Shown here: in pieces, positions 1-10,054 of the stretch
How positions within the stretch are numbered: the stretch's first letter is position 1
Layout of the letters: each line of letters opens with the position of its first letter
Assembly (NCBI RefSeq): GCF_000805455.1
Contig: NZ_JSUS01000044.1
Span: 62,001-126,000, forward strand
Source: Acinetobacter sp. A47
Lineage (GTDB): Bacteria; Pseudomonadota; Gammaproteobacteria; Pseudomonadales; Moraxellaceae
Direction: 5' to 3'
DNA: 64,000 bases
Notes under the pieces: generated by a model
What the model was told of the DNA's origin: nothing
The model's input: the letters and a program-made list of their open reading frames with translations, nothing else
Databases searched by the model: none
Made by a program: the position numbers and the translations under genes

Positions 1-1731
1 AAAATCATTGTTACCGATCTTGCTCAGAAAATGGCAGTCAAGGTTCGTGAAGTCATCAAGACCCTGATGAAAATGGGTGAGCTTGTGACCCAGAACCAGG
101 CCATTGACCAGGATACCGCGGTACTTGTAGTGGAAGAATTGGGCCACAACCCAGTCTTGGTTTCTGATACACAGGCCGAAGACAACTTGCTGGTTGCAGC
201 TGAAGAAGCACGTGGTGAGCAAACGACTCGTCCACCGGTTGTGACGATCATGGGTCACGTTGACCATGGTAAAACCTCATTGCTGGACCGTATCCGTCGC
301 TCTAAAGTGGCAGCAGGTGAAGCGGGTGGTATTACCCAGCATATCGGTGCTTACCATGTTGAAACCGACAAAGGCATTATTACTTTCCTGGATACACCGG
401 GACACGCAGCGTTTACCTCTATGCGTGCACGTGGTGCAAAAGCAACAGATATCGTGGTTCTTGTAGTTGCGGCCGATGATGGTGTCATGCCACAAACCGC
501 GGAAGCCATTGACCATGCGCGTGCTGCTGGTACGCCAATCATTGTTGCCATCAACAAAATGGATAAAGAGTCTGCCGATCCGGATCGCGTATTGAATGAA
601 CTGACCACCAAAGGTATCGTGCCTGAAGAGTGGGGCGGTGACGTGCCAATCGCGAAAGTATCTGCACATTCTGGTCAAGGCATTGACGGTTTACTTGACC
701 TGATCCTGATCCAGTCTGAATTGATGGAGCTTAAAGCTTCTGCTGAAGGTGCAGCACAAGGTGTGGTAATTGAAGCACGTGTTGATAAAGGCCGTGGTGC
801 AGTTACCTCGATTCTTGTACAAAACGGTACATTGAACATTGGTGACCTGGTATTGGCTGGTTCATCGTATGGTCGTGTCCGTGCAATGTCTGATGAAAAC
901 GGTCAGCGTATCACCTCTGCAGGTCCATCAATTCCTGTGGAAATCCTGGGTTTACCAGAAGCGCCAATGGCGGGTGACGAAGTACTTGTGGTCAACGACG
1001 AGAAGAAGGCACGTGAAGTTGCTGATGCGCGTGCAGACCGTGAACGTCAAAAACGTCTTGAGCGTGCAAGTTCAATGCGTCTTGAAAACATCATGGCGTC
1101 AATGGGCAAGAAAGATGTTCCAACCGTTAACGTGGTACTCAAAACTGACGTACGTGGTACTTTAGAAGCACTACATGTTGCACTTGACGAGCTTTCAACT
1201 GATGAAGTTAAAGTCCGTGTGATTGGTTCTGGCGTCGGTGCGATCACCGAGTCTGACGTGACCCTGGCTGAATCTTCAGAAGCGGTACTGTTAGGCTTTA
1301 ACGTACGTGCCGACAATACTGCACGTCAGAAAGCAGATCAGGATGGTATCGACATCCGTTACTACAGCATCATCTACCAGCTGATTGATGATGTGAAAGC
1401 TGCGATGAGCGGTAAGCTTGCGCCTGAACACCGTGAGACTATTCTGGGTGTTGCAGAAGTACGTGAAGTGTTCCACTCAAGCAAGTTTGGTGCAGCAGCG
1501 GGTTGTATGGTACTCGAAGGTACATTACACCGTAACAAGCCGATTCGCGTATTGCGTGATGACGTCGTGATCTTCCAGGGCGAGCTTGAGTCTCTGCGTC
1601 GTTATAAAGATGTGGTTGAGGAAGTGCGTGCCGGTATGGAATGTGGTCTTGCAGTCAAAGGTTATAAAGACATCAAGCCACAAGACAAGATCGAAGTGTA
1701 CGATGTTCAATTGATTAAACGGAGTCTTTAA
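1..1731 (+). CDS. infB: Translation initiation factor IF-2, 3' part
   Basis: The reading frame is open from the first base, so the gene is cut by the window edge and the N-terminal part of the usual roughly 890-residue protein is missing. What is present begins in the IF2_N-like segment. It then carries the GTPase domain: G1 GHVDHGKT at bases 253-276, G3 DTPGH, G4 NKMD. The beta-barrel and C-terminal fMet-tRNA binding domains follow. IF-2 places initiator tRNA on the 30S subunit and drives subunit joining. The stop codon overlaps the rbfA start by one base (TAATG), the usual translational coupling in the nusA-infB-rbfA operon. Identity is certain. Confidence 0.98.
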   Translation, partial: KIIVTDLAQKMAVKVREVIKTLMKMGELVTQNQAIDQDTAVLVVEELGHNPVLVSDTQAEDNLLVAAEEARGEQTTRPPVVTIMGHVDHGKTSLLDRIRRSKVAAGEAGGITQHIGAYHVETDKGIITFLDTPGHAAFTSMRARGAKATDIVVLVVAADDGVMPQTAEAIDHARAAGTPIIVAINKMDKESADPDRVLNELTTKGIVPEEWGGDVPIAKVSAHSGQGIDGLLDLILIQSELMELKASAEGAAQGVVIEARVDKGRGAVTSILVQNGTLNIGDLVLAGSSYGRVRAMSDENGQRITSAGPSIPVEILGLPEAPMAGDEVLVVNDEKKAREVADARADRERQKRLERASSMRLENIMASMGKKDVPTVNVVLKTDVRGTLEALHVALDELSTDEVKVRVIGSGVGAITESDVTLAESSEAVLLGFNVRADNTARQKADQDGIDIRYYSIIYQLIDDVKAAMSGKLAPEHRETILGVAEVREVFHSSKFGAAAGCMVLEGTLHRNKPIRVLRDDVVIFQGELESLRRYKDVVEEVRAGMECGLAVKGYKDIKPQDKIEVYDVQLIKRSL

Positions 1732-2132
1732 TGGCGGGTAGCCAACGCTTAAAGCGCATGGCGGATTCGGTACAGCGTGAGTTGTCCGAGCTGATCCGTC
1801 AGGAGCTTAAAGATCCACGTCTGGGTGGTCTAGTGACCATCTCGGCCGTGAAAGTCAGTGCAGATATGGGTTATGCCGAAGTTTATGTGACCGTGATGGG
1901 GCGTGAACTGGGCGATGACCAGAGTGAAGCTGCAAACAAGGAAACTCTGGATGTCTTGAATAAGGCCTCTGGTTTCTTGCGTCACGAATTGAGCCGTCGC
2001 ATTAAGACACGTGTGACGCCTCGCTTACGTTTTCACTATGACAAAACCAATGCCTACGGCAACTATATGTTTGGTCTGATTGAAAAAGCGGTGCAGGATT
2101 TGCCTGAACGTGAGCAAGACGAACAAAAGTAA
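1731..2132 (+). CDS. rbfA: Ribosome-binding factor A
   Basis: This 133-residue single KH-type domain protein begins [20 protein letters not shown] and has the family features of RbfA, a 30S maturation and cold-adaptation factor acting on the 5' end helix of 16S rRNA. The start codon shares one base with the infB stop, so translation is coupled. A strong bidirectional hairpin terminator follows 8 bases after the stop. Length and context (infB directly upstream) match the family; truB is not downstream here, so the operon ends at this gene. Confidence 0.96.
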   Translation: MAGSQRLKRMADSVQRELSELIRQELKDPRLGGLVTISAVKVSADMGYAEVYVTVMGRELGDDQSEAANKETLDVLNKASGFLRHELSRRIKTRVTPRLRFHYDKTNAYGNYMFGLIEKAVQDLPEREQDEQK

Positions 2133-2140
2133 ACAGATAT

Positions 2141-2169
2141 AAAAAAGCCACCTTCGGGTGGCTTTTTTT
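2141..2169. terminator. Bidirectional intrinsic terminator rbfA / mnhG
   Basis: A 12-bp stem (AAAAAAGCCACC, loop TTCG, GGTGGCTTTTTT) has A-tracts on one side and T-tracts on the other, so it can terminate both rbfA on the plus strand and the mnh operon on the minus strand. The UUCG tetraloop is typical of stable terminators. Confidence 0.92.
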
Positions 2170-2187
2170 GTGTCCGGAATAAAAGCG

Positions 2188-2562
2188 TTAATCTTTCTTC
2201 TGGGGATGGCGGCGATAACGCTGCCATGGAAGTGGGCGATTTAACGCTTCAGGCACATCACCACTGGTGGAGCGTAATCGTAGATGAATTGCGGCCTGTG
2301 CCATCAGATTGGCCGATACCGGTGCAGTAATAAAGGCAAACAGGGTAATAAGCAATTCGGCAAAACCAAAACGGCCCTGTGTGGCTGAAAAGATCATTGC
2401 CGCGATCAGGAAGCTCCCAAGCCCCAAGGTACTGGATTTGGTTGGGGCATGTAGGCGCATGAACAGGTCGGGCAGGCGGATCATGCCGATCGAACCCACC
2501 AGCATAAAGAATGCGCCCACCACTACAAAAAATGAAATGATAATCTCAAAAATCAGTTGCAT
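2188..2562 (-). CDS. mnhG: Na+/H+ antiporter subunit G
   Basis: The 124-residue MrpG/PhaG family membrane protein has three hydrophobic helices and the family stretch IRLPDLFMRLHAPTKSSTLG. It is the last gene of a six-gene Mrp operon on the minus strand and starts 11 bases after mnhF stops. MrpG is a small structural subunit of the hetero-oligomeric antiporter complex in the inner membrane that exports Na+ (or K+) against protons. The C-terminal tail is basic and extramembrane. The order A/B-C-D-E-F-G is the standard group 2 Mrp layout. Confidence 0.93.
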   Translation of the reverse strand: MQLIFEIIISFFVVVGAFFMLVGSIGMIRLPDLFMRLHAPTKSSTLGLGSFLIAAMIFSATQGRFGFAELLITLFAFITAPVSANLMAQAAIHLRLRSTSGDVPEALNRPLPWQRYRRHPQKKD

Positions 2563-2573
2563 GCAGGAGCTCC

Positions 2574-2849
2574 TTAATCAATCACATGACCGGTTGTGAA
2601 GTAACGGGCAAGTGCGGCGGTCGATACAAAGCCAAGCATGGCCACCAGTAGTGCCCCCTCGAACAGGTTAGTGCTGACCCAGTAGATTCCTAAAACCACG
2701 ATCAGGCAGGTGGCATTCAGAAACAGGGTGTCCAGTGCCAGCAAACGGTCAATCACAGAGGGCCCCACGATCAGGCGAATCAGGCACATAAACATCGAGA
2801 TGGTAATCGCAATTAAACCCACCCCTAGTGCATAAGGCAAAATAGTCAT
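2574..2849 (-). CDS. mnhF: Na+/H+ antiporter subunit F
   Basis: The 91-residue MrpF/PhaF protein has three transmembrane helices and the conserved core LIVGPSVIDRLLALDTL. Its start overlaps the mnhE stop by four bases, indicating coupled translation. It is a small subunit of the Mrp antiporter complex; in other bacteria its loss abolishes complex activity. Nothing unusual is seen. Confidence 0.93.
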   Translation of the reverse strand: MTILPYALGVGLIAITISMFMCLIRLIVGPSVIDRLLALDTLFLNATCLIVVLGIYWVSTNLFEGALLVAMLGFVSTAALARYFTTGHVID

Positions 2850-3373
2850 TTGGTGACTCCTTCTGCAATCTTTACGTCAAAGATTTCGATTAAAGGCATT
2901 TCATAGCGCTGTTTGATATCCTGAATATCAAGCTCGGTATTATCGGTACTGAGCGCATGCACCAGAATATCGCCACGTTCCTGATCAATCCCGGCAGAAA
3001 CCGTTCCCGGTGTCGTGGTAATGATCATGGCCAGCAGGGTGTTGACCTGTTCGTGTTCGGTTTCCAGCGGAACCCGGTACCATTTCGGATGCAGTTGATC
3101 CATGGGACCCAGCACCATCCGGGCCACACGAAAGTTAGACACAATAATATCCCACAACACCACAAAAAACAGTCGAATGGCCGGTATCCAGTGAATATGC
3201 GGAGTTCTTGCGATAAACGGGCTGACCAGACGTGCAATCCCGATTGCAAGAATCACGGCAATCAAGAGATCGGTTGCATCCAGACTGTGAGCCAGCATCA
3301 GCCAGCTCAGGAAAATCAGCACCGACACAAAGGGATGCGGGAACCAACGGTCAAGCAAAGACGGTTTTTGCAT
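2846..3373 (-). CDS. mnhE: Na+/H+ antiporter subunit E
   Basis: The 175-residue MrpE/PhaE protein has N-terminal membrane helices and a cytoplasmic C-terminal domain with the family motif TTTPGTVSAGID followed by acidic residues. It starts on the last base of the mnhD stop codon and overlaps mnhF by four bases. It belongs to the Mrp cation/proton antiporter complex. Length is in the normal range (about 160-180). Confidence 0.93.
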   Translation of the reverse strand: MQKPSLLDRWFPHPFVSVLIFLSWLMLAHSLDATDLLIAVILAIGIARLVSPFIARTPHIHWIPAIRLFFVVLWDIIVSNFRVARMVLGPMDQLHPKWYRVPLETEHEQVNTLLAMIITTTPGTVSAGIDQERGDILVHALSTDNTELDIQDIKQRYEMPLIEIFDVKIAEGVTK

Positions 3374-5184
3374 TATTGATCCTCCATTGGCTTTAACTGT
3401 GTAGCATTTGGAATGGTCGGCGCTTCTAAAATCTGTCCTGCAATTTGACGTTGCTTGTATTCAGAAATATGTTCGCCTTGTAAGGTAGGAGTAGAGATCA
3501 CATCCGGAATCAGCAAGGCATTATGATCTTCGACTTCACCCCCGTATTTGGTTTCAGGCAAATAGCCGGGATCATAAGGCTGGACACTGACCGGACGACC
3601 TTGTGCATCATTTTTCAGGATCATCTCGTTATACAAGGCATGATTCTGGATCTGCTGTGCCGTTGCCATGGTGTAGTTCTGGATCGGCGCGGCAAAGACG
3701 ACATAAGCCATCAGGCTGGCCAGCAGGATATAGATCGCCTTGTCATTGCGCTTGGGTGCCACTTCTGGCAAGGCCCGATAGTCAGCATAGGCTGCTTCTT
3801 TCTGGTCTTCTTCCGGCGGGGTGGCACGCCAGAACAGGATAAATCCAACACGTGTCAGTGCAATGATGCTCAACAGGCTGACCAGCAGGATGACCGCAAT
3901 AATCCAGCCTTGATAAGGCGTTTCGGCAGTTGCCTGCAAGATAAACACCTTTCCGAAGAAACCGCTGAATGGCGGCAGACCTGCCAGCATCAGGGCAATA
4001 AAGAAATAGGTAAATGCTGCTGCTTTTTCCTGCTTGATCTTGGGAGCAACTTTCAGGTGGTCCTTGAATGCGCCACGTTGTGAGGTCATCCAGCCACAGA
4101 ACAGATAGAAGGCCGCTGCAATCAGGGTACTATGCACCAGATAATAAAGTGCTGCTGCCCAGGCTGCCGTATTGAACATGGCAATGGCAATCAGCAAGGT
4201 ACCGACTGATGACAGCACCATGAAACCAACAAAACGGCGCAGGCGTTCAGCACCGATCGCACCAAACACCCCGTATAGTGAGGTAATCAGGCCAATAATC
4301 AGTAAGCAGTTTTTAAAAATGCTTTGTGCCATGGCATCATCGAACACCGTCCCATTGACCCGTAAAATGGCATAAATGCCGACCTTGGTCATGATGGTAA
4401 ACAGCGCTGCAACAGGTGTACTGGCAACGGCATAGGTTTTTGGTAGCCAGAAGCCGACAGGCAGCATGGCAGCCTTAATGCCGAACACGACAAACAGTAG
4501 CAATCCACCGGCAATCGCAAGCTTGTGCTGATCACCATCCAGGGTCGGGACGAGACGGCCTACATCGGCCATATTCAGGCTGCCCACGCTGCCATAGATC
4601 ATGCCCAAACCAATCAGGAACAGGGCAGAAGCCAGCAGGTTAATGGTGACGTAATGGATGCCCAGCTGGAAACGGGGCTGGCCCTGTCCGTGCAACAGCA
4701 ACACATAAGATGCCATCAGCAGGATTTCAAAGAACACGAACAGGTTAAACAAGTCACCGGTCAGGAAGGCCCCCGAGATTCCCATCAGCAGGAAATGAAC
4801 CATGGTGTGGAAATAACGGCCACGGGTATCCCAGTTATCACTGGCAAACCAGATCACCGGTATTGCAAGCAGGTAGGTAAGTACCAGCATAAATGCAGAT
4901 AGACGATCCAGAACCAGCACAATACCAAAAGGTGCAGACCATTCGCTGAGCTGGTACACGGTAATCTGTCCCGTACTGGCAATTGCCAGATAGCTCACCG
5001 CTGTGAGGAGTCCCAGGATGGCAGAGCCAAGACTGATGCCGCGACGCCAGGGCTGGCGCCAATCCTGCTTTAAAGAACCTGAACCCGGGTTGCCGAGCAA
5101 GATCAGTATAAAGCTGGTAAAGGCCGGAATCAGGATACTGATAATCGGAGCATGAGCGTGCCAGAAACTGTAAAAATCAAACAT
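3373..5184 (-). CDS. mnhD: Na+/H+ antiporter subunit D
   Basis: This 603-residue polytopic protein belongs to the NuoM/NuoN/MrpD proton-pumping family. It has the conserved membrane Glu in LFVFFEILLMASYVLL and the Lys-containing helix KAAMLPVGFWLPKTYA followed by STPVAALF. It is longer than the usual roughly 500 residues because of a hydrophilic C-terminal tail of roughly 100 residues (from about residue 500), which contains one further short hydrophobic segment. It is the second antiporter-like subunit of the Mrp complex. The start and stop codons overlap those of mnhC and mnhE. Confidence 0.95.
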   Translation of the reverse strand: MFDFYSFWHAHAPIISILIPAFTSFILILLGNPGSGSLKQDWRQPWRRGISLGSAILGLLTAVSYLAIASTGQITVYQLSEWSAPFGIVLVLDRLSAFMLVLTYLLAIPVIWFASDNWDTRGRYFHTMVHFLLMGISGAFLTGDLFNLFVFFEILLMASYVLLLHGQGQPRFQLGIHYVTINLLASALFLIGLGMIYGSVGSLNMADVGRLVPTLDGDQHKLAIAGGLLLFVVFGIKAAMLPVGFWLPKTYAVASTPVAALFTIMTKVGIYAILRVNGTVFDDAMAQSIFKNCLLIIGLITSLYGVFGAIGAERLRRFVGFMVLSSVGTLLIAIAMFNTAAWAAALYYLVHSTLIAAAFYLFCGWMTSQRGAFKDHLKVAPKIKQEKAAAFTYFFIALMLAGLPPFSGFFGKVFILQATAETPYQGWIIAVILLVSLLSIIALTRVGFILFWRATPPEEDQKEAAYADYRALPEVAPKRNDKAIYILLASLMAYVVFAAPIQNYTMATAQQIQNHALYNEMILKNDAQGRPVSVQPYDPGYLPETKYGGEVEDHNALLIPDVISTPTLQGEHISEYKQRQIAGQILEAPTIPNATQLKPMEDQ

Positions 5185-5552
5185 TATGGCTCATCCTCGC
5201 GTGGGTCATAAGTCAAGGTGGGTTCTTCTTTGGAATCGACATGATCGGTACCGGATTCATAGCGGCTGCGTAAGGCAAGTTGCACAATAAATGCGGTGGT
5301 TGCAAAGCCGATGACAATCGCGGTCAGAACCAGCGCTTGCGGTAACGGATCGGTGACTTTGGTGGCCTGGGTCAAGACTGCCGGGGCATTGATTTGCAAG
5401 CGGCCCATTGCGAAGAGGAACAGGTTGACCGCATAGCCGATCATGGCCAGGCCAAGTACCACCGGGAAGGTTCTGGCACGTAGAATCAAATAAATCCCTG
5501 TGGCGGTAAGCAGGCCAATCCCTGAAGCAAGTAAAAATTCAATACTAACCAT
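5184..5552 (-). CDS. mnhC: Na+/H+ antiporter subunit C
   Basis: This NuoK/MrpC family membrane protein has three helices; the family core GLAMIGYAVNLFLFAMGR and the DPLPQALVLTAIVIGFA segment are present. I start it at ATG 5552 (MVSIEFLLASG, 122 residues) rather than the upstream in-frame ATG at 5606. The shorter form matches family length and gives the typical 8-base overlap with the end of the mnhA-B gene. MrpC resembles the NuoK subunit of complex I. Confidence 0.94.
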   Translation of the reverse strand: MVSIEFLLASGIGLLTATGIYLILRARTFPVVLGLAMIGYAVNLFLFAMGRLQINAPAVLTQATKVTDPLPQALVLTAIVIGFATTAFIVQLALRSRYESGTDHVDSKEEPTLTYDPREDEP

Positions 5553-8397
5553 TTTCTTTATCTCCACTTGGGATCGGGCCTGACATGCTGGAGTGACGTG
5601 AGTCACCCAAGACCGAGATCAATAACATGGTGGCACCTACCACGGTAATGTACACGCCTGTATCAAAGGCCACTGCCGAGGCAAGGTGCATTTTGCCGAA
5701 TAAAGGCGCTTCCACATAAATATGTGCACTGGTCAGGAATGGGCGTGCCCAGAACCAGGCTGCAATCCCGGTCAGGCCGGCGATGGTTAAACCGCAACCA
5801 ATCCAGAGTTCATACAGACGGCCAGATTTGGCTCTGATCATCTGCTCGGCCTGATCTTGTCCCAGCACGATGTACTGGATCACCAGTGCCATTGAGGTAA
5901 TCAACCCGGCAATAAAGCCGCCACCCGGCAGGTTATGGCCGCGCATGAAAATATACACGCTGACCACGAGGGCGAGTGGCAAGATCCATGACGCCGTGAT
6001 ACGTAACATCAGCGGAGATGGGTTGAAACGGTAGGTGAGGCCCTGGGTCATGGTGGTGCCATGTGCACGCATACCGTCCATCAGGCATAAGGCACCGATG
6101 GCCGCGATCCCCAGTACGGTAATTTCCCCGAAGGTATCGAAACCACGGAAGTCGACCAGAATCACGTTGACGACATTGGAACCGCCGCCCAGCGGAATCG
6201 CCTGCTGCATGAAGAACCACGAGATGGAGTTGTGGTCACGGGTCAGCAATAGCCAGGTGATCCAGCCAATTCCCAGACCGCCCGCAATGGCAAGGCTGGC
6301 ATCTCTCCAGCGACGGGAACGGCTGGACTCGTATGGAGTCAGTTGTGGCAGTAGCGACAGGCTCATTAACAGCAGAACCGTGGTGACCACATCTACGGTA
6401 ATTTGTGTCAGGGCAAGGTCAGGCGCTGACATGGTCACAAATACCATGGTCACGACCAGTCCCACGGCACCACTGATCAGTACGGCCTTGATACGTTCGT
6501 GGTGGAACCAGAGCATCATCCAGCAAGCCGAGAATAAGGTCAGCCATAAGACAATTGCGACCCAGGGTGCATGCGTGAGCTCACGGGTTCCCGTGCTCAG
6601 TCCCTGATTGAACAGTGGCAGGGCCACCATGACCAGACTAAAGAGCACAATCCAGAGCAGATAACTTTGCAGGGAGCCATTTTCAGTGGTCTGCTTCAGG
6701 CGACGGCTACTGAGCAGCAAATGCTTCAGGAACAGATCAAACAGCACTCTGCCCTGAAATTTACCCAGATGCGGGTCGAGGTCAATCTTGCGGATACGAC
6801 CGTCTTTGGCCAGGGCAAAATAGAACAGTGCACCACCAATCAGGGCGATAATACTCATCAGCAACGACGCATTGATCCCGTGCCAGATCGCCAGATGTAC
6901 ACCTTCAAATTCAGGTTGTGCCAGACTGGCACGTGTGACGCTATTGACCAGCGTCCCTGCAAGCAGGGCAGGGAGGATACCCACCAGAATACATAGCGTT
7001 GCAAGGATAATTGCAGGTAAACGCATGCCTAACGGTGGTTCATGCGCTTCTTTATTGGGAACCTGCTTGCCGAGCGGGCCGTCAAAGAACACCCCGTGAA
7101 CTAAACGGATCGAATAACTCACTGCAAAAATACCGGCCAGCGTCGCAACAATCGCCGAGATCACCATGACTGGGCCAGATAGATTTGCCAGTAACTCGGT
7201 AAAGAACATCTCTTTCGAGATAAAGCCGTTGGTCAGTGGCACGCCTGCCATAGACGCAGCCGTGATCATGGTCAGGGTTGCCGTGAAAGGAAGCAGTTGC
7301 CAGACGCCGCTGAGCTTACGCAAGTCACGTGTACCGGTTTCATGGTCGATAATCCCTGCAATCATGAACAGTGCCGCTTTAAAGGTGGCATGGTTGATGA
7401 TATGGAATATGGCAGCAGCCACAGCGAGTGGCGACCCGATACCGAGCAGACACACAATCAGGCCTAAATGGCTGATGGTCGAATAAGCCAACAGTCCTTT
7501 CAGGTCTTCTTTGAAAATTGCAAAACCTGCAGCCATACACAAGGTGAACAGGCCGACAAAGGTGACAATGTTATGGTACAGCGCAGCGCCGATAAAAACA
7601 GGTGCCAAACGGGCCAGCAGGAAAATCCCGGCCTTGACCATCGTGGCCGAATGCAGGTAAGCCGAAACCGGAGTTGGTGCGGCCATGGCATTGGGGAGCC
7701 AGAAATGAAACGGGAACTGGGCGCTTTTGGTAAATGCCCCGAGCAAGATCAACAGCAAGGCCGGTACAAAAAGCGCATGTTGCTGAATGGTATCTTTCAT
7801 CAGTACCAGCTGGTCAATCTGATAGGTACCGGTGATCTGACCCAGCAAGACAAAGCCCCCCAGCATTGCCAGGCCGCCCATGCCGGTAATCGTGAGTGCC
7901 ATGCGGGCACCACGCTGGGCCGCATCATACTGACTCCAGTAACCGACCAGCAGGAAGGAAGAAATACTGGTTAACTCCCAAAACACCAATAACAGGATCA
8001 GGTTGTTAGAGAGTGAAATCCCGAGCATGGCTGCCATAAACAGCATTAATAATTGATAGAGTTTACTGAGGGAGTTTTTCGGGCTGAGATAATAATAGGC
8101 ATAAATATAAATCAGGGTACCGATACCGCTAATCAGCAGACCAAACAATAAACCTAATGCATCCAGACGAAAGCTCAGATTGATTCCAAGCTGTGGAAGC
8201 CAGTCCCAGCTTTGTTGCAGGACATTGCCCTGAAGAACCGTTTCTGCCTGGGTAAGAAGTAAAATAAAACAGCTAAGGCTGATGCCAATCGCTCCAAGTG
8301 CCGTCACGCCCCGTGAAATACGTTGCAATTGTGAGACAAGGGTGGTGCCGAGTATGAGCGGTAATAGGATAATAATCGGTAGCACACTGGTATCCAT
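5545..8397 (-). CDS. mnhA: Na+/H+ antiporter fused subunit A/B
   Basis: This 950-residue membrane protein is the fused MrpA-MrpB (PhaAB) type of group 2 Mrp operons. The N-terminal NuoL-like core holds the helix Glu in LLVFWELTSISSFLLVG and the SAQFPFHFWLP / PTPVSAYLHSATMVKAG block. After about residue 600 come the MrpA C-terminal domain (ITVDVVTTVLLLM) and then the MrpB domain ending in the FMRGHNLPGGGFIAGL and DTGVYITVVGA motifs. It is the first gene of the operon. The complex pumps Na+ out for H+ in, serving pH and salt tolerance. An 11-bp inverted repeat lies in its leader. Confidence 0.95.
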   Translation of the reverse strand: MDTSVLPIIILLPLILGTTLVSQLQRISRGVTALGAIGISLSCFILLLTQAETVLQGNVLQQSWDWLPQLGINLSFRLDALGLLFGLLISGIGTLIYIYAYYYLSPKNSLSKLYQLLMLFMAAMLGISLSNNLILLLVFWELTSISSFLLVGYWSQYDAAQRGARMALTITGMGGLAMLGGFVLLGQITGTYQIDQLVLMKDTIQQHALFVPALLLILLGAFTKSAQFPFHFWLPNAMAAPTPVSAYLHSATMVKAGIFLLARLAPVFIGAALYHNIVTFVGLFTLCMAAGFAIFKEDLKGLLAYSTISHLGLIVCLLGIGSPLAVAAAIFHIINHATFKAALFMIAGIIDHETGTRDLRKLSGVWQLLPFTATLTMITAASMAGVPLTNGFISKEMFFTELLANLSGPVMVISAIVATLAGIFAVSYSIRLVHGVFFDGPLGKQVPNKEAHEPPLGMRLPAIILATLCILVGILPALLAGTLVNSVTRASLAQPEFEGVHLAIWHGINASLLMSIIALIGGALFYFALAKDGRIRKIDLDPHLGKFQGRVLFDLFLKHLLLSSRRLKQTTENGSLQSYLLWIVLFSLVMVALPLFNQGLSTGTRELTHAPWVAIVLWLTLFSACWMMLWFHHERIKAVLISGAVGLVVTMVFVTMSAPDLALTQITVDVVTTVLLLMSLSLLPQLTPYESSRSRRWRDASLAIAGGLGIGWITWLLLTRDHNSISWFFMQQAIPLGGGSNVVNVILVDFRGFDTFGEITVLGIAAIGALCLMDGMRAHGTTMTQGLTYRFNPSPLMLRITASWILPLALVVSVYIFMRGHNLPGGGFIAGLITSMALVIQYIVLGQDQAEQMIRAKSGRLYELWIGCGLTIAGLTGIAAWFWARPFLTSAHIYVEAPLFGKMHLASAVAFDTGVYITVVGATMLLISVLGDSRHSSMSGPIPSGDKENG

Positions 8398-8434
8398 GTC
8401 GATGATTTAGGCCGAGACCTAAGGGTGAATTTTT

Positions 8435-8484
8435 TTCAAGATTTACAGGCACTCAAAGAGAATACCAAAACTCTAAATCTTGAA
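8435..8484. promoter_or_regulatory. Inverted repeat in the mnh operon leader
   Basis: TTCAAGATTTA at 8435-8445 is perfectly mirrored by TAAATCTTGAA at 8474-8484, with a 28-base spacer, 38-87 bases upstream of the mnhA start codon. The arms could form a hairpin in the leader RNA or serve as two half-sites of an operator. No promoter with good hexamers could be picked nearby, so the role is open. Confidence 0.45.
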
Positions 8485-8646
8485 GCCCAATCAAGTTAAC
8501 GGAGGCAGCAAGTTGTATTGCACAACTTGAAAATAAAAAATGCGATTTATTTTACTACAAAATACCAATAAAAATCTGATGTTATTACATGAAAATAACA
8601 ACACTTCTGCTTTTAAATCACGCTGTTTGCCACTACGGGAAGCGGT

Positions 8647-10029
8647 TTAGAGCGGGCTTTCCTGAGGCGTATCATCGATCTTGAGCAAATGGAGCAAATC
8701 GCTCTTTTCCTGCTCGTTCAGGCCCTGAATCTGGTGAAATAAGTCATCCACCTTGTTCGATAAAGGATCGGCTTGCAGCATATTCTGCTGTTCACTACAG
8801 CTCGTTTTTTCTGTTTGTGTTAACTCCTGATACAGCGCTGACAATTGTTGCTGTGAGGTTTCCAGATCGACTTCATAAATTCCTTTCTGGTCCAGTTTCA
8901 GGCATTGATACTGCGCTGCATGCTCAAGCAAGGCATCACGGTTACCGGTAACAATCATCTGCAGGCGCGGGAAGGCATCATGCAGACGCTCAAGGATTTC
9001 GGCACACATATGCTGGTCCAGCTGATGATCAATCTGGTCAATCAGTAAAATCCCTTCACCTTCCAGACACGGGTTAAAGCAGTGCGGATTCAACAGGCAC
9101 AGGCGCCGGCTCACATCGCCAACCAGTGCGATCCAGGCTTTCATCGAGGCCGAAAGCAGCTGAAAAGGAATGGTCTGTTCCTGATAGCGAACCATCAGCT
9201 GGAGTTTGGGAACATATTGAATATAAATATCATTCAACTCGGGAAAAACCGTCTGCAAGCTCTTTTTCAAGGCATACAGATTAGGGGCAGACAACTGTTT
9301 CGGGTGATTGACCAGTTCCTGTTGTAGCTCTTGCAAAATCTCGGACTGGTTTTGCTGATTGAAGTCATTACCCATCAGGCGTCTGACGATATGGGCAGAA
9401 TGTGCATTCTCGACATCACTAATTTCACGTAACCATTCAAAAAAACGGGCAAAGGTGGTGTAGGGAACGGCGGTTAGATCGTAGGCTGCAATTTCCTGTA
9501 AGGTGCCGGGTGTATTTTTACTCTGTAAATTAATGTCCTGTACAAAGCGTTCGGCCGGATAATAGGCAATCAGTGGCAAACCGAGTAACGGGTCCTGTTG
9601 TCGGGTTTTCTGGTACAGGGTCACCATCTGGTCCAGTTGCTGTGTTTCCACCTGGCTAATGCCAACCCCTTGAGCATTAAAGGTTTTATAGAGCTTCCAC
9701 ATGCAGGTTTGCGTATCTTCGGGCTGCGCCGTACTGCTTTCGGCCAGGCTTCCGTTCAGTTCACTGCTGATACGGACATGCATCTGGATTTTGGCCTGCA
9801 GCCGGTTTAACAGGATATCCTGATCGGCAATGACCACACCCGCAGTACGAATATCTTTATAACGTGCAGAAAACCAGGTCAGGCTCTGGTAGATATTTTT
9901 TAAAATGGTACTTTTACCTGAGGCCTGATCACCCAGAATCAGGGTCACGGGATGATGTTCCGGATAGAAATCGAGTTTTAAGTCCCGAAACATGCCGATG
10001 TGTTTAAATAGAACCGATTCAAGTTGCAT
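8647..10029 (-). CDS. SMC/RecF-type AAA ATPase with degenerate Walker B
   Basis: The 460-residue protein opens with an ABC/RecF-type head: Walker A GDQASGKST at residues 33-41. Near residue 290 there is a LSASMKAWIALVGD stretch where related ATPases have LSdG...alvgDi. The Walker B region reads LLIDQID (Asp331-Gln332). Related proteins (OLD/RloA/PtuA-like AAA ATPases) read LIDEIDLHLHP and later THS. Here the catalytic Glu is Gln, the His-Leu-His-Pro segment is Gln-Leu-Asp-Gln, and the sensor is TGN. It probably binds ATP but may not hydrolyse it normally. No TOPRIM or nuclease motif is visible. It begins 25 bases after the helicase gene and is likely cotranscribed with it. Function unknown; DNA-related by fold and neighbour. 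Confidence 0.75.
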   Translation of the reverse strand: MQLESVLFKHIGMFRDLKLDFYPEHHPVTLILGDQASGKSTILKNIYQSLTWFSARYKDIRTAGVVIADQDILLNRLQAKIQMHVRISSELNGSLAESSTAQPEDTQTCMWKLYKTFNAQGVGISQVETQQLDQMVTLYQKTRQQDPLLGLPLIAYYPAERFVQDINLQSKNTPGTLQEIAAYDLTAVPYTTFARFFEWLREISDVENAHSAHIVRRLMGNDFNQQNQSEILQELQQELVNHPKQLSAPNLYALKKSLQTVFPELNDIYIQYVPKLQLMVRYQEQTIPFQLLSASMKAWIALVGDVSRRLCLLNPHCFNPCLEGEGILLIDQIDHQLDQHMCAEILERLHDAFPRLQMIVTGNRDALLEHAAQYQCLKLDQKGIYEVDLETSQQQLSALYQELTQTEKTSCSEQQNMLQADPLSNKVDDLFHQIQGLNEQEKSDLLHLLKIDDTPQESPL

Positions 10030-10054
10030 ACGCTGACCTCAATGGTGAGCGCTT

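Noticed and set aside
6035..6607. 190-codon open frame antisense to mnhA
   Set aside because: Overlaps the conserved MnhA/B coding region completely; no start signal or protein family.
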